A stretch of 37,965 bases of DNA from Seonamhaeicola algicola (GCF_007997385.1 NZ_VOSC01000019.1:106041-144005), one strand, 5' to 3'. Positions 1 through 10,539 are shown, counted from the first letter of the stretch. Notes: generated by a model from the letters alone, not told the origin. Numbers and translations are program-made.

Positions 1-486
1 AGACCAAGTATCGGTATTACTCGCACAATCTGTATAAGTATAATTATATGTGATTGTTCCCTCACACGATACTGGATTTGGGTTTTCAATAACATCGATA
101 CTTGATGGTGATAACGTATTACCGCAAAAATCGGTTACTGTTGGTAGTGTAAATGTCTCAGTAGCATCTGCGATACAATCTACAGTTTCTGCACCGTCGG
201 CATCAGTAATAGTGAATGCAGGCGTATCGATGGTGTACACATAAGACCAAGTATCGGTGTTACCAGCACAATCGGTATAGGTGTAAGTATACGTTCTAGT
301 ACCTTCACAAGTTAATGGGTCAGGGTTTTCAGTGATTACCGCTGCTGAAGGCGTTAAGGTATTACCACAAGCATCCGTTACTGTTGGTAATGTAAAGGTC
401 TCGGTAGCATCTGCGATACAATCTACAGTTTCTGTGCCATCGGCATCAGTAATGGTGAATGTATCAATGTTAATAGTTATATTTTG
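1..486 (-). repeat. Two tandem 243-bp (81-aa) HYR-like coding repeats
   Basis: The plus-strand string agaccaagtatcggt occurs at 1 and again at 244, and the string gtagcatctgcgatacaatc occurs near 163 and near 403. This gives a 243-bp period in frame with the adhesin gene. A more diverged unit precedes them (about 487-700). The near-identity of the two visible units suggests recent duplication, and more copies probably lie beyond the left edge. Confidence 0.85.
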
Positions 487-3400
487 TTGAATGCTAGAAT
501 TATTACCACAAACATCGGTTATAGTGTAGGTACGAACAATATTAATAGGGCAGAATCCAGAATCATTATCAATACTTGATACTGTTAAATTAGCGTTCGA
601 AGTAAAATCATCTGAAATTGTAAGACCTAAGCCTTCTAAAGCAGCAACTGTTGTCACTGCAGGTGTTGCATCAGAGGCTACACAACCTGTTTCTGAAATA
701 TCTGATAAAGTTCCAGCAATACTTGGTGCTGTAATGTCAATATTTACCTTATGAACCGGGGAATACGATGTGCTACAAGTACCACTTTGAACTATAGCTC
801 TAAAGTAAGTGTCTTCAGTTAAAGCACCGATGGTGCTACCAGATAGCGTTGTACTTGTTTCAGTAATTGTTGTAATACTACTAAAACTTGCACTGCTAGA
901 TTGCTCCCAATTAATTACATTGCCAATAACATTAGATAGAGTAATATCTGCAGGAGTGTTTCCAGAACATATTACTTGGTCTGGACTAATTGTTCCGCCA
1001 TTACTTTCAGGGTAAACCGTAACAACAATATCAAAAGTTTCGCCGTCGCAAGCAGAACCATCTTCTATTGTTGCTGTATAAGTTATAATAACAGGGTTAG
1101 CCGTTGTGTTAACGTATGTATCTGTTATGTTGTTTGAAGATGCTGTTGTTCTGTTAGCACCAGGAGGCACATTAGCAGGGTCTGAGGAAGATACAGTATA
1201 CGTTACATCAAAAGATAATCCTATGTTTAAGGTTTCGTTAGAACAGACATCTTGATTCAAGTCAGGAAATGGTGGTGATACAATTTGTAATCTAACTTCA
1301 AATCTAGTAGGATTTACACAGCCAGTATTAGTATCTGTTATTTCAGCATAAAATGAAAATGGCGGATCTGTACTTGGCGTTACTGTATTAACCGTTGGAT
1401 TAGTAACTGTATTTCCTCCAGAAGGAGCATCAAACCAGGTTACAGAGGTATTAGGACTTAGTGTTATTGCATTGTTCGCAAATAATTCTTGTGTTCCTGT
1501 TTGGTCGTCACAAACAATAATATCGTTATATGAAGCTGGTGTAGGGAAGGGGTTTACTACTACTGTTTCTGAATTTGTTACAGTTGATGAACAGTTGGTA
1601 GTAGAATCCTGAACTGACACTAAATTTATAGTGATATTCGACATTACATTATTAAACACTACTGTGGCATCTCCTGAACCATCCAAAGCCACTGTTTCAT
1701 CTGGATTTCCATTAATGTTGTAAGTAACCGTAGCATCTGGCGTTCCTGAAATATAAAACTCTGCATTATCACCTTCGCAAATATCAGAATTTGTGGTTAA
1801 TGCATTTATAACGGGTAAACTGTTTACAGTAACAGTAAAAGCATTTGAAGGGTTAGAGGTACAACCGTTGGCATCGGTAACGGTATAAGTTATGTTAGTT
1901 GTTCCTGTACTAATACCCGTTACATCTCCATTGGAGTCAATAGTAGCAACTGCAGGATTTGACGAATTCCAACTTATGGTTCCAGAAGTTCCAGGAGTTA
2001 AGGTCATACTACTATTTATACACACTTCATTATCACCAGTAATATCTGCAGCAATGGGTAGTGCATTTACCGTAATTGTTCCTGTGGCACTAACGGTATT
2101 ACAACCTCCAGTTAAAGGAATATCGTAATTAAAAACACCAGATTCTGAGGGTGTTCCTGAAATTGTTATCACATTGGAAGACCATGATGCCGTTACTCCT
2201 GCTGGCAACCCTGAAGGCGAACCAATTCCTGTAGCCTGCGTTGTAGTATGCGTAATATCTGTAATTGCTGTGTTAATACATACTGTTGGCGTACTAGATG
2301 GTGGAGATGCGGTATTACATGGGTTTATAGTAACATCTTCATTTAAATCGTCGGGGAGATTATTAGTTTCGTTAATAATATCGTCAAAATTATAAGTAAG
2401 TGTATTAGTTACCGTGCCCGAAGCATCGTCTTTAGCACGAGCCACAATTTGAAGTTCAAAACGTTCTCCTGGTTGAATGGTACCAATAGTCCAATCTGGA
2501 GAAGACCAGGTTGTTCCTGCATCGGGAGTAGCACTTACTAAATCGAAGGCTGTTGGTAATACATCGGTTATTACTAAATTAGTAACTTCGTTAACCGAGA
2601 AGCTTTCTGCTGTAATAGTAAATGTTACATTGCTTCCTGCATCAATAGGATCTGCATCATCTGTTTTAATAATTTGTATATCGGGGTCACAACTATAAAA
2701 TGATACAATATCGGAATCGTATGTACAACCACCAAAATCTGTAACTCGAACAAAATATTCGCCAACACCAGTTAAAGAAGGATCGAAGGTTGCAGGGTTA
2801 CCATCGGTATCAACAACTAAATTTCCATCTTTGTACCATTCGTACGCAAAAAAACCTCCGGAAACTTCCGCTATTGAAGACCCTGGAAAACACCCACCAC
2901 CAGTAATTGTTAATTCAACTTCAGGCACTGTATCAAACCCAGAAAAGTATCCTGCTAAACCCGCATTACTTCCTAGGGACATAAACGTGCCTACAGCAAT
3001 AGGACCAGGAGTTATTACTGAAATTTCACCAGAAAGCCCGTTAACGTAAAATGTTTTCCAATCTGTAGGTACACCATTTTCTAAAACTGGTATTGATGCT
3101 GGCGTCGTAATTTGAACACCATCTTGATAGATCTCAACATCAGAGTCGTTGGTTAATGCAGAAGCTATAATTGTTAAAGCAGACTGGTTAGAAAATGTTC
3201 CGGCTATTCTATCTATTTCTGAAATTTCGCTTAATGAATTTGGTAATAAACAATTTACTGGGGCAATAAAATTCATTCCAATTGTTTGAATTCTATCAAC
3301 TTGCCCCGCTAAACATTGAAAAGCATAGGCGTTTTTTGATGTAGTTACATACATATTAGCCCCAGCTGTACTCCCTGAATAAAAAGATCCAGGAATTTCT

Positions 3401-4398
3401 AGATAATCACCATTATTAATAACGCCTACAAGTGTTCCGTTGGCATAGACCTCTGTATCGTTAAATGTACCAACAATAATGGGGAATTCGGTACCATCAT
3501 TAGCATCGCCATTACCTCGCATAAACACATATTCCTTACCTAAAAAGTTAGTAGGCACAGGCTGATCTATACCAACATCTCGAGATTGAGAGCTACTGTT
3601 AATTCCTACATTTAATCCTCCATTAGCAATAGCTATAGGCTGCGTAGAAGTAATTGTAGCCCCAAGCCAACCATCTATATTTGCAGCATTTGCGGTTGCA
3701 TTTACACCACCTTGATTTCTAACCACTTCTAATACATAAGTTTGTCCTGCATTTAAAGTGACATTAATAACATCGTTTGTTATACCGTCGGGGTCAATGC
3801 CGTTTCTAAACACACAATTGGGGTCGTAACCTGAAATGGTTACAACAGTACCATCAACCGTAGCCATAATACCTAAACTTGTACTTGAGTTTACATTATT
3901 ATGCTTGTTAGCAATTCCTCCCCATCTAAAATCGGTACCAAGTGCTTTTGTTCCTTTACAAGTTAGCGAGCCTGCTTGTGCACCAGAACGCCCTCTGTAA
4001 TTAACATAAAAATTTTCACCGCCAGGAGCCTCAAACCTTAAACCAGAACTACTTAAAACTTTACCTGTGTTTGTATTAGTTACTAGAGTTATATTGTTGT
4101 TCCTATCGGTAAGACCATTGTTACTATCTATGGTGTATGGGTTACCATTAGATAAGCTAGGTATGGTTAACCATGGCGTTGTTGACGTACCTCTATATAC
4201 ATTAACAACAAAAGGTGTTGTTTCTGGTGTAGATAAATAAATGGCTTGTTGTACTATAGCAGCACTACTTTGATGCGTAGCTCCATTATTAGAGCCTGAA
4301 GTTTGCTTTAATGGTGGTAGGTAATGCTGACTATCTAGTTGTGCATAATTTTTAAATACCGCCAATAATAGCAATATTAGTACTAATTTAATTTTCAT
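1..4398 (-). CDS. Giant secreted repeat adhesin, N-terminal part (gene runs off left edge)
   Basis: Reading the minus strand from the ATG at 4398, the frame stays open for 1,466 codons to the window edge, so the C-terminus is missing. Residues 1-20 form a signal peptide ending in a KNYAQ-like site. About residues 30-480 resemble the IgGFc-binding N-terminal domain of Bacteroidota surface proteins (FEAPGGENFYVNYRG; IMATVDGTTVTISGYD). About 570-660 is a DUF11-type repeat (IIKTDDADPIDAGSNVTFTI). About 780-860 is a Big_2-like Ig domain (NSSNPAVATIDSNGDVTGIS), within a string of Ig/PKD-like modules. Residues from about 1300 onward are 81-residue HYR-like repeats with conserved Cys (TVDCIADATETFTLPTVTD). 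Family knowledge suggests surface attachment or gliding, with export by T9SS through a C-terminal signal outside this window. The ligand is unknown. Domain names are by eye. Confidence 0.88.
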   Translation of the reverse strand, partial: MKIKLVLILLLLAVFKNYAQLDSQHYLPPLKQTSGSNNGATHQSSAAIVQQAIYLSTPETTPFVVNVYRGTSTTPWLTIPSLSNGNPYTIDSNNGLTDRNNNITLVTNTNTGKVLSSSGLRFEAPGGENFYVNYRGRSGAQAGSLTCKGTKALGTDFRWGGIANKHNNVNSSTSLGIMATVDGTVVTISGYDPNCVFRNGIDPDGITNDVINVTLNAGQTYVLEVVRNQGGVNATANAANIDGWLGATITSTQPIAIANGGLNVGINSSSQSRDVGIDQPVPTNFLGKEYVFMRGNGDANDGTEFPIIVGTFNDTEVYANGTLVGVINNGDYLEIPGSFYSGSTAGANMYVTTSKNAYAFQCLAGQVDRIQTIGMNFIAPVNCLLPNSLSEISEIDRIAGTFSNQSALTIIASALTNDSDVEIYQDGVQITTPASIPVLENGVPTDWKTFYVNGLSGEISVITPGPIAVGTFMSLGSNAGLAGYFSGFDTVPEVELTITGGGCFPGSSIAEVSGGFFAYEWYKDGNLVVDTDGNPATFDPSLTGVGEYFVRVTDFGGCTYDSDIVSFYSCDPDIQIIKTDDADPIDAGSNVTFTITAESFSVNEVTNLVITDVLPTAFDLVSATPDAGTTWSSPDWTIGTIQPGERFELQIVARAKDDASGTVTNTLTYNFDDIINETNNLPDDLNEDVTINPCNTASPPSSTPTVCINTAITDITHTTTQATGIGSPSGLPAGVTASWSSNVITISGTPSESGVFNYDIPLTGGCNTVSATGTITVNALPIAADITGDNEVCINSSMTLTPGTSGTISWNSSNPAVATIDSNGDVTGISTGTTNITYTVTDANGCTSNPSNAFTVTVNSLPVINALTTNSDICEGDNAEFYISGTPDATVTYNINGNPDETVALDGSGDATVVFNNVMSNITINLVSVQDSTTNCSSTVTNSETVVVNPFPTPASYNDIIVCDDQTGTQELFANNAITLSPNTSVTWFDAPSGGNTVTNPTVNTVTPSTDPPFSFYAEITDTNTGCVNPTRFEVRLQIVSPPFPDLNQDVCSNETLNIGLSFDVTYTVSSSDPANVPPGANRTTASSNNITDTYVNTTANPVIITYTATIEDGSACDGETFDIVVTVYPESNGGTISPDQVICSGNTPADITLSNVIGNVINWEQSSSASFSSITTITETSTTLSGSTIGALTEDTYFRAIVQSGTCSTSYSPVHKVNIDITAPSIAGTLSDISETGCVASDATPAVTTVAALEGLGLTISDDFTSNANLTVSSIDNDSGFCPINIVRTYTITDVCGNNSSIQQNITINIDTFTITDADGTETVDCIADATETFTLPTVTDACGNTLTPSAAVITENPDPLTCEGTRTYTYTYTDCAGNTDTWSYVYTIDTPAFTITDADGAETVDCIADATETFTLPTVTDFCGNTLSPSSIDVIENPNPVSCEGTITYNYTYTDCASNTDTWS

Positions 4399-4643
4399 AG
4401 CTATTGTTAGTTTCTTGTAATGTAAATTTATTGTTTATAGGGCTCTTTCATATTTAGAGTTCGTTTAAATTCAATTAAGTGTCGGTAAAATGTTATTATG
4501 TTTAGACTAATGCCTTTTTAATTTTGGTAACTATTTAAACTATTACTTCGGTTGTTAGTCTTGTGTACTTTTTTAAGCTACTTAATATTTGATAATATAA
4601 GAAAAAAAATAGCTGTTTAGTATTATTTTTCGTATATTATAGA
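4399..4643. promoter_or_regulatory. Divergent 245-bp control region between adhesin and araC-like gene
   Basis: This AT-rich gap separates two divergent genes and must hold both promoters. On the plus strand TTG (4561-4563) and, 19 nt later, TAATATTTG (4583-4591) approximate the Bacteroidota -33/-7 promoter, with one extra base in the -7 box. No consensus -7 box was found for the adhesin strand. The AraC-type regulator may bind here, but I see no convincing operator. Confidence 0.3.
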
Positions 4644-5558
4644 ATGAAACATTTTAAAACCATAGCAGCCTATTGTAAAGGCATAAATATATCGCCACCA
4701 AACTATGCTTGCTTTGATATTAGAAGTTTTGAAGAAAACATGCCTACTGTGCACCCAAAAATGCCACCTTTTAAGCATGAATTTTATTCGGTTGCTATAA
4801 AGGTTGAAGGCACAGGTATTGCTATTTCTGGGCATTTTTCTAATTTTCCTGATGGTGCCACTATTTTTTTTAATACACCTTTTCAAATACTTTCATGGAA
4901 TATTTTATTAGATTGGAAAGGATACTATCTTATGTTTTCTAGAGAATTCATAACACAATCAAAACATTTAAAAAATGTTTTAAGTGAATTCCCTTTTTTA
5001 AAAATAGACAACTCTGTACCATTTACTATTGAACAAGAACATATTTCAAAAATATTAGCTATTTATGAAAATATATATGAAGAAAACCAAAAGCAAAATC
5101 CAGATTCACTTTTAATTATTGAATCGCTCTTATTGGTTTTACTTAATTTAGTTCAGAGGCATTTTAATAAAGCCATGGAAGAGAAAGATAGAGTTATTGA
5201 ATACCAAAAAGCTGATAATATTTTATTGTCTCGTTTTCAATCACTCATAGAAACTAACTTCCAAACAACATCTTCATTAAATAAAAAAAATCATTCACCT
5301 AGTTTTTATGCTGAAAAACTAGCCATACACGGAAATCATTTAAACGCTGTAACTAAAAAAATAACAGGTTTAACAGCAAAAGAATTTATTAATATGCATA
5401 TTGTTAATTTAGCAAAATCTAATTTAGCACAAACCAGATTTAGCATAAATGAAATAGCTTATAATTTACATTTTAATTCTCCTAACAATTTTAGTAGTTT
5501 TTTTAAAAAACATACAGGTTTAACACCTATTAATTACAGAAAAAAGATTAATCTTTGA
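4644..5558 (+). CDS. AraC family transcriptional regulator
   Basis: A 304-residue protein with a C-terminal AraC/XylS double helix-turn-helix at about residues 221-304. Family hallmarks are YAEKLAIHGNHLNAVTKKIT in the first HTH, INEIAYNLHFNSPNNFSSFF in the second, and the closing TGLTPINYRK motif. The N-terminal 200 residues look like an effector-sensing cupin-type region (PPFKHEFYSVAIKVEGTGIAI), with no transmembrane segment. It is probably a cytoplasmic DNA-binding activator. It is divergent from the adhesin gene and 89 bp upstream of the NTF2-like gene, so both are candidate targets. The effector is unknown. Family assignment is secure from sequence; the targets are inference from position. 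Confidence 0.93.
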   Translation: MKHFKTIAAYCKGINISPPNYACFDIRSFEENMPTVHPKMPPFKHEFYSVAIKVEGTGIAISGHFSNFPDGATIFFNTPFQILSWNILLDWKGYYLMFSREFITQSKHLKNVLSEFPFLKIDNSVPFTIEQEHISKILAIYENIYEENQKQNPDSLLIIESLLLVLLNLVQRHFNKAMEEKDRVIEYQKADNILLSRFQSLIETNFQTTSSLNKKNHSPSFYAEKLAIHGNHLNAVTKKITGLTAKEFINMHIVNLAKSNLAQTRFSINEIAYNLHFNSPNNFSSFFKKHTGLTPINYRKKINL

Positions 5559-5647
5559 TTTTAATACTTTTTTATTTGATTCTTAGTTTTTTAATTTTCT
5601 TACAAATTAGAATTTTACAATCTTAAACTTTTAATTATTCAATTAGT

Positions 5648-6067
5648 ATGGATAATAACCTTAAAATAAAACAAACTATAAAAAGTTTTTTTTCATATAC
5701 TGATAAAAACAATTGGCTTGAATTAGAAACATTATTTACAGATAAAGTTGCTTTAGATTTATCATCATATACAAATAAACCAAGTGCTATATTAAACACA
5801 AATGAAATTGTAAATGAATGGCAACATTTTTTACCAGCGTTAAATACTTCGCACAGTAAAATAAACAGTTTTATAACTCAAGTTAATGGTAAAATTGCCC
5901 ACAGCTACTGGTATGGTTATTCAAACTATTTTTTAGATAATAGTACGTATAACTTGTTTGGTAGTTATGATTTTTATTTAGAAAAAATTAATAGGTATTG
6001 GAAAATAACACATCTTATTTTCAACTATAAACATCACGATATTCATAATTTAAAAACAAGTGCTTAA
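5648..6067 (+). CDS. Small SnoaL/NTF2-like protein
   Basis: A 139-residue protein without signal peptide or membrane segment. The start is typical of SnoaL-like members of the NTF2 superfamily (KIKQTIKSFFSYTDKNNWLE, then LFTDKVALDLSSY). The end carries the usual final strands (YDFYLEKINRYWKITHLIFN). Such proteins fold as a cone-shaped alpha+beta barrel and act as small-molecule isomerases, hydrolases or ligand binders. No catalytic residue set can be assigned here. It follows the AraC-like gene in the same direction and is closed by a strong hairpin terminator, so the pair is probably one regulatory unit. Assignment is by fold pattern only. Confidence 0.72.
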   Translation: MDNNLKIKQTIKSFFSYTDKNNWLELETLFTDKVALDLSSYTNKPSAILNTNEIVNEWQHFLPALNTSHSKINSFITQVNGKIAHSYWYGYSNYFLDNSTYNLFGSYDFYLEKINRYWKITHLIFNYKHHDIHNLKTSA

Positions 6068-6094
6068 TAGTAACAACCAAAAATTAGTTTCTTT

Positions 6095-6146
6095 ATAACC
6101 CAAAACGTTTATTACTATTTATAAACCTGTTTTGGGTTATTTTTTT
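6095..6146 (+). terminator. Rho-independent terminator of the AraC/NTF2-like unit
   Basis: A perfect 12-bp stem (6095-6106 with 6129-6140, ataacccaaaac/gttttgggttat) is extended inside by gtttat/ataaac with a 2-nt bulge, and is followed by TTTTTT. It stands between the convergent genes ending at 6067 and 6181. The U-tract favours the plus strand. Confidence 0.88.
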
Positions 6147-6180
6147 GAGATGATGTTTTTTTAAACTCTTTTATTAAACA

Positions 6181-9100
6181 CTATTTCAGCTTAATGGCTC
6201 CAATACCTTCATTCCATAGCTTTTTATTGTACTCAGGAATTTTTGTATTTATTAAATTTTCGGCAGTTTGTTTTAATGCTTTCCATTCTTTATCTAATTC
6301 TTCCTTTTGGAGTAGTACTGCTTGTGTTATTTTTGGTAAGCTACTATTTGCTTGATTCATTAAAAACATATAATTGGCTGTAAACTTGTTTTCAAAGTTT
6401 TCAACATCATCATAGGCTTGAGACTTTCTTTGTACCATTTTCGCATCCCAATCTTTTATATCTTTTAAAAGACTTTCACCTGTTTTAATGACATCAGAAT
6501 CTTTATTCGTTTTCTTTAATCTAGTTAATGCCTTATTAATATCTTTCACCACTGAATTTAGCAAGTTCACTTTATTGTGCATATCTGTAACATTGGCTTC
6601 AAATTCACTCATAATTTTATCATAAGCTTTGTATTCGTCTTTTGTAATATTGTAATCAGGATTTTCTTTAATTATAGCTTTTGTAGTATAGGTTTTACCA
6701 TCATAATGTAATGCCATAGTATATTCACCTGGTATTACTTTGTGCCCGTTAAAACTAGCTTCTATATAAACTTTTGGTATGCCTGGTACAATTTTATGTT
6801 GCATGTTCCATACAAAACGATTCAAACCTTGCTTTTTTGGTAGCATTGGAGCCCTTGGTGCGCCACCACCATTATGAGGTATGTAAGTAGTATCTTTTTT
6901 AGAAGTGTATGTGTTAATTAATTTTCCGTTACTATCGGTTACTGTTAGTGTAACATGTTTTGTTTTATCAACTTTAGGAAGTTCATAATACAGTTCAATA
7001 CCGTTGGTAGGATTAACACCTACAAAATTTTGCATACCAGTAAATTTATCGGTATTACCATTCATTATACTTCCCCAATTACCATAATAAATAGGCTCCG
7101 GGCTATATAGTTTAGTTTCTTTGTTAGTGGTATTATATTGTGATAATAGTGATAAATTATCTAAAATCCAGAACGATCTTCCGGAGGTAGCCACAACTAA
7201 ATCATTTTGATGAACCATTAAATCTAAAATTGGTGTTATTGGCATATTCCTTTGGAATGATTCCCATGTTTTTCCATCATCAAAAGAAATATAAATGCCC
7301 AGTTCAGTTCCTGCATAAAGCAATCCTTTTTTAGTTTTATCTTCTCTAATTACTCTGGTGTGAGCTCCTTGCGGAATGCCGTTATTAATAGCTTTCCATG
7401 TTTTTCCATAATTATCACTCTTAAAAAGGGCAGGGGTGTAGTTGCCTAACTTGTACTTAGTAGTGGCTATGTAAACCACAGCAGGGTTGTGTGGTGAAAC
7501 CTCAATAGCATTAACAAGTGTTTCACCTAAGTTTTTAGGTGTAATATTCTGCCATGTATTACCATTATCTCTGGTAATATGTACCAAACCATCATCACTT
7601 CCTGAGTAAAAAACGCCTTTTTCATGAGGCGATTCAATTAAATAACTAATGGTACCATAATTTTCAGCACCAACAGCTTCATTTGTATAAGGACCACCGC
7701 CTTTACCTTGTTTTTCATCAATATTTCTGGTTAAATCTGGTGAAAAATGCGTCCAAGTTTTCCCCATGTCGGTAGATTTTAAAACCAATTGTGCCGCATG
7801 AAAAATAGTATTTGGCTCGTGTTGAGACCAAACTATAGGCGCATTCCAATTATAAAGATACTTCATGTCTCTGGCTGCTTTACCAAGATACTGAATGGGC
7901 GCTGCCATAATTTTAGTACTTACTTTGGTTTTCATGTTTAAAGCTTCAATAGTTCCTAAGTAACTACCACCAACGGTAATAGTTGGGTTATCTTTATTGA
8001 AACCCAAAAAAGCACTTTCGCCACCAGCTGCCGAGGTCCAGTTTCTTTCGGTAATGCTACTACCTGTTATATTCATACTTGCAATTTTTACCGAAGAATT
8101 ATCTTGTTGACCAGCATAAATGTTATACGGAAATAAATTATCAACATTAATACGGTAAAACTGCGCGGTAGGCATAATATCTTGTGAAGACCAATTTTTT
8201 GCAAAATTAAAGGATATTGCAGCACCACCATCATTAGCAATTACCATATTTTTAGAGTCTTTTGGATTAATCCATAAATCATGAAAATCGCCATGAGTTC
8301 CGGTGATTCTTTCCCAAGATTTTCCACCATCTTTAGAGCGCAAAGCAGGAGCACTTAACACATAAACAGTTTCATCATCATTTGGGTCTACAAAAACTTC
8401 AATGTAATACCAAGCACGTTGCGTTAACCGGTTATCGCCACTAACTTGTTTCCATGTTTTTCCGGCGTTGTTTGATACATATAAGCCACTTTTATCGGTT
8501 TCAGAATCACTTTCAATAAGCGCATACACTTTATCACTGTTGCTTCGGCAAACAGTAATAGCTAGTTTACCTAGAGCTTTTGGTAAACCGGTTTCTAGTT
8601 TTTTCCAAGTTTCACCGGCATCATCAGATTTATATAAACCACTACCATCACCACCACTAATCATTTTCCAAGGTGTTCTTTGGTGATGCCACAAGGCCGC
8701 ATAAAGTACTTGCGGATTATTCATATCTATTGATAATTCTGAAGCACCTGAGAAGGTGTTTACAAATAAGGTTTTTTTCCAAGTTTTTCCTCCATCAACA
8801 GATTTGTATATACCACGTTCTTCGGTTGGTGCACTATATTTTCCTTGAGCTGCTACATATACTATATCAGGGTTTGTTGGGTGAATAACAATTCTAGAAA
8901 TTTGTTCGGTTTTACTTAACCCTATGTGTTTCCATGTTTTTCCGGCATCGGTAGATTTGTAAACACCATCTCCATAAGAAGTCATTACACCACGTATTGC
9001 GTGTTCACCCATACCAACATAAATAATATTAGGATTACTTTCTGAAGCAGCAACGGCACCAACTGAACCTGTTTTAAAAAAGCCATCACTTATGTTATTC

Positions 9101-9318
9101 CAATGCGCTCCAGCGTCTTCTGTTTTCCAAAGGCCACCACCTGTGGTTCCCATGTAATAGGTTAGTGGGTTGTTTATAACGCCTGTTGCACTAACAGAAC
9201 GTCCGCCCCTAAACGGACCAATGTTTCTGTATTTCATTGAAGAAAAATACGTGTTTGCCTCTTGAGCAATTATTAAAACAGGAACTAATAATAAAATAAA
9301 GGTTATTTTGAATTTCAT
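6181..9318 (-). CDS. Secreted Asp-box (BNR) beta-propeller protein, VPS10/sortilin-like 'glycosyl hydrolase'
   Basis: A 1,045-residue protein. Residues 1-18 are a signal peptide ([11 protein letters not shown]). About ten Asp-box turns (S/T-x-D-x-G-x-T-W) follow, for example [45 protein letters not shown] and ISFDDGKTW, spread over about residues 60-690. This is the pattern of the sortilin/VPS10 and sialidase-type propellers, and such Bacteroidota proteins are routinely labelled glycosyl hydrolases without demonstrated activity. About residues 740-880 look like a beta-sandwich, and about 880-1040 is a Lys/Glu-rich alpha-helical, coiled-coil-prone tail. No T9SS signal is visible at the end, so it is probably periplasmic or outer-membrane-associated. 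It is monocistronic and convergent with the NTF2-like gene. The substrate is unknown. Confidence 0.85.
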   Translation of the reverse strand: MKFKITFILLLVPVLIIAQEANTYFSSMKYRNIGPFRGGRSVSATGVINNPLTYYMGTTGGGLWKTEDAGAHWNNISDGFFKTGSVGAVAASESNPNIIYVGMGEHAIRGVMTSYGDGVYKSTDAGKTWKHIGLSKTEQISRIVIHPTNPDIVYVAAQGKYSAPTEERGIYKSVDGGKTWKKTLFVNTFSGASELSIDMNNPQVLYAALWHHQRTPWKMISGGDGSGLYKSDDAGETWKKLETGLPKALGKLAITVCRSNSDKVYALIESDSETDKSGLYVSNNAGKTWKQVSGDNRLTQRAWYYIEVFVDPNDDETVYVLSAPALRSKDGGKSWERITGTHGDFHDLWINPKDSKNMVIANDGGAAISFNFAKNWSSQDIMPTAQFYRINVDNLFPYNIYAGQQDNSSVKIASMNITGSSITERNWTSAAGGESAFLGFNKDNPTITVGGSYLGTIEALNMKTKVSTKIMAAPIQYLGKAARDMKYLYNWNAPIVWSQHEPNTIFHAAQLVLKSTDMGKTWTHFSPDLTRNIDEKQGKGGGPYTNEAVGAENYGTISYLIESPHEKGVFYSGSDDGLVHITRDNGNTWQNITPKNLGETLVNAIEVSPHNPAVVYIATTKYKLGNYTPALFKSDNYGKTWKAINNGIPQGAHTRVIREDKTKKGLLYAGTELGIYISFDDGKTWESFQRNMPITPILDLMVHQNDLVVATSGRSFWILDNLSLLSQYNTTNKETKLYSPEPIYYGNWGSIMNGNTDKFTGMQNFVGVNPTNGIELYYELPKVDKTKHVTLTVTDSNGKLINTYTSKKDTTYIPHNGGGAPRAPMLPKKQGLNRFVWNMQHKIVPGIPKVYIEASFNGHKVIPGEYTMALHYDGKTYTTKAIIKENPDYNITKDEYKAYDKIMSEFEANVTDMHNKVNLLNSVVKDINKALTRLKKTNKDSDVIKTGESLLKDIKDWDAKMVQRKSQAYDDVENFENKFTANYMFLMNQANSSLPKITQAVLLQKEELDKEWKALKQTAENLINTKIPEYNKKLWNEGIGAIKLK

Positions 9319-9502
9319 AAAAATGGTGGTTTGTTTTCCACTAAATTACATCATTTTTTTCTATTAAATCAGCATCATTCATATCTAGTGAAATTGATAA
9401 AATAAAGGTTTATTTTTTTCAGAAAAATTAAATTAAGCACCAACTTTTTATATTAATAACAGTAAAAACTATATTTCGTTTTTTAACTTTTATTTTAAAA
9501 AG

Positions 9503-9510
9503 TAATTTTG
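9503..9510 (+). promoter_or_regulatory. -7 promoter box of the YdjM-like hydrolase gene
   Basis: TAATTTTG matches the Bacteroidota -7 consensus TAnnTTTG exactly. Expected initiation is near 9516, leaving about 20 nt before the TTG start at 9538. The -33 region is only T-rich. Confidence 0.5.
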
Positions 9511-9537
9511 TTACTTAATTTTTTTTAAACACAAATA

Positions 9538-10539
9538 TTGGATTCATTAACCCAAATTGTATTAGGAGCAGCAGTAGGTGAAGCCGTTTTAGGAAAAAAA
9601 ATAGGCAATAAAGCACTGTTTTATGGTGCTATTGGTGGTACAATACCAGATTTAGATGTACTAATAGGAAATTTTACTGATACCATAACAGCCATAGAAC
9701 TACACCGTGGTTTTAGTCATTCTATTGTATTTTGTGTTCTTATGGCTCCTGTTTTAGGATGGCTTGTTAATAGCATAGAGCGTAAGCACAACCTTGGTTG
9801 GCAACCTTGGGCTAAACTTTTCTTTTGGTGTTTATTTACGCATCCGTTGTTAGATGCTTTCACAACTTGGGGTACACAACTGTTCTGGCCATTTAAAACT
9901 AAATTAGCGTTTAATACTATTTTTGTAATAGACCCTTTATACACTCTACCATTTCTTACGTGTTGCATTGGGCTTATGTTTTGCAAACGCAATTCTAAAC
10001 TAAGAAAACGTTTAAATACAATAGGTTTAACACTATCAACAAATTATCTTTTAGTAGCACTTGTTTTAAAGTTTGTTGCGCATGAAAAGATTGAAGATGA
10101 ATTAAACAAACAAGGCATTGCATATACGGCAATAAGCACACGTCCGGCGCCTTTAAACACCGTTCTATGGAACGCTAATATTGATACTGATGATAATTAC
10201 CTTATTACAGATTATTCCTTTTTTGATTCCCAACCACTAACATTTAAAAAGTACCCCAAAAACCGGCAATTATCTATTGCTATAACAAAACACCTTAATG
10301 TACAACGCCTTATAACTATTTCAGAAGGTTGGTACATAATAGAACAGAAAAAAGAGCAGTGGTACTTTAATGATTTACGTTTTGGATTAATACCCAAGAA
10401 AGATGGCACTTCGTTTTTTACATTTTCTTATCTTCTTAAAGAGAAAGATGATAATATTTACGCTACTGAAGTTCCAAAAACAAAACGTGATGCTAGGTTT
10501 TTAATAGCAAAACTTTGGAAACGCATCAAAGGAAATTAG
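9538..10539 (+). CDS. Membrane-bound metal-dependent hydrolase, YdjM/DUF457 family (TTG start)
   Basis: A 333-residue integral membrane protein. It opens with the near-invariant family start MDSLTQIVLGAAVGEAVLG, which fixes the unusual TTG codon at 9538 as the start; no ATG gives this N-terminus. Putative metal ligands lie in PDLD (37-40), HRGFSH (56-61) and HPLLDAFTTWGTQLFWP (102-118), the signature of the inner-membrane metal-dependent hydrolases named for E. coli YdjM (PF04307). There are four to five hydrophobic helices in residues 1-180, then a soluble 150-residue tail. E. coli members are LexA-regulated; no LexA-type box was seen here. The biochemical substrate of the family is not established. 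Confidence 0.9.
   Translation: MDSLTQIVLGAAVGEAVLGKKIGNKALFYGAIGGTIPDLDVLIGNFTDTITAIELHRGFSHSIVFCVLMAPVLGWLVNSIERKHNLGWQPWAKLFFWCLFTHPLLDAFTTWGTQLFWPFKTKLAFNTIFVIDPLYTLPFLTCCIGLMFCKRNSKLRKRLNTIGLTLSTNYLLVALVLKFVAHEKIEDELNKQGIAYTAISTRPAPLNTVLWNANIDTDDNYLITDYSFFDSQPLTFKKYPKNRQLSIAITKHLNVQRLITISEGWYIIEQKKEQWYFNDLRFGLIPKKDGTSFFTFSYLLKEKDDNIYATEVPKTKRDARFLIAKLWKRIKGN

Noticed and set aside
1-486. CRISPR-like array
   Set aside because: The repeated 243-bp units are coding, in frame and without spacers.
4623-4886. An 87-codon minus-strand frame opposite the AraC gene
   Set aside because: It is the reverse complement of the clearly coding AraC N-terminus and has no family features.
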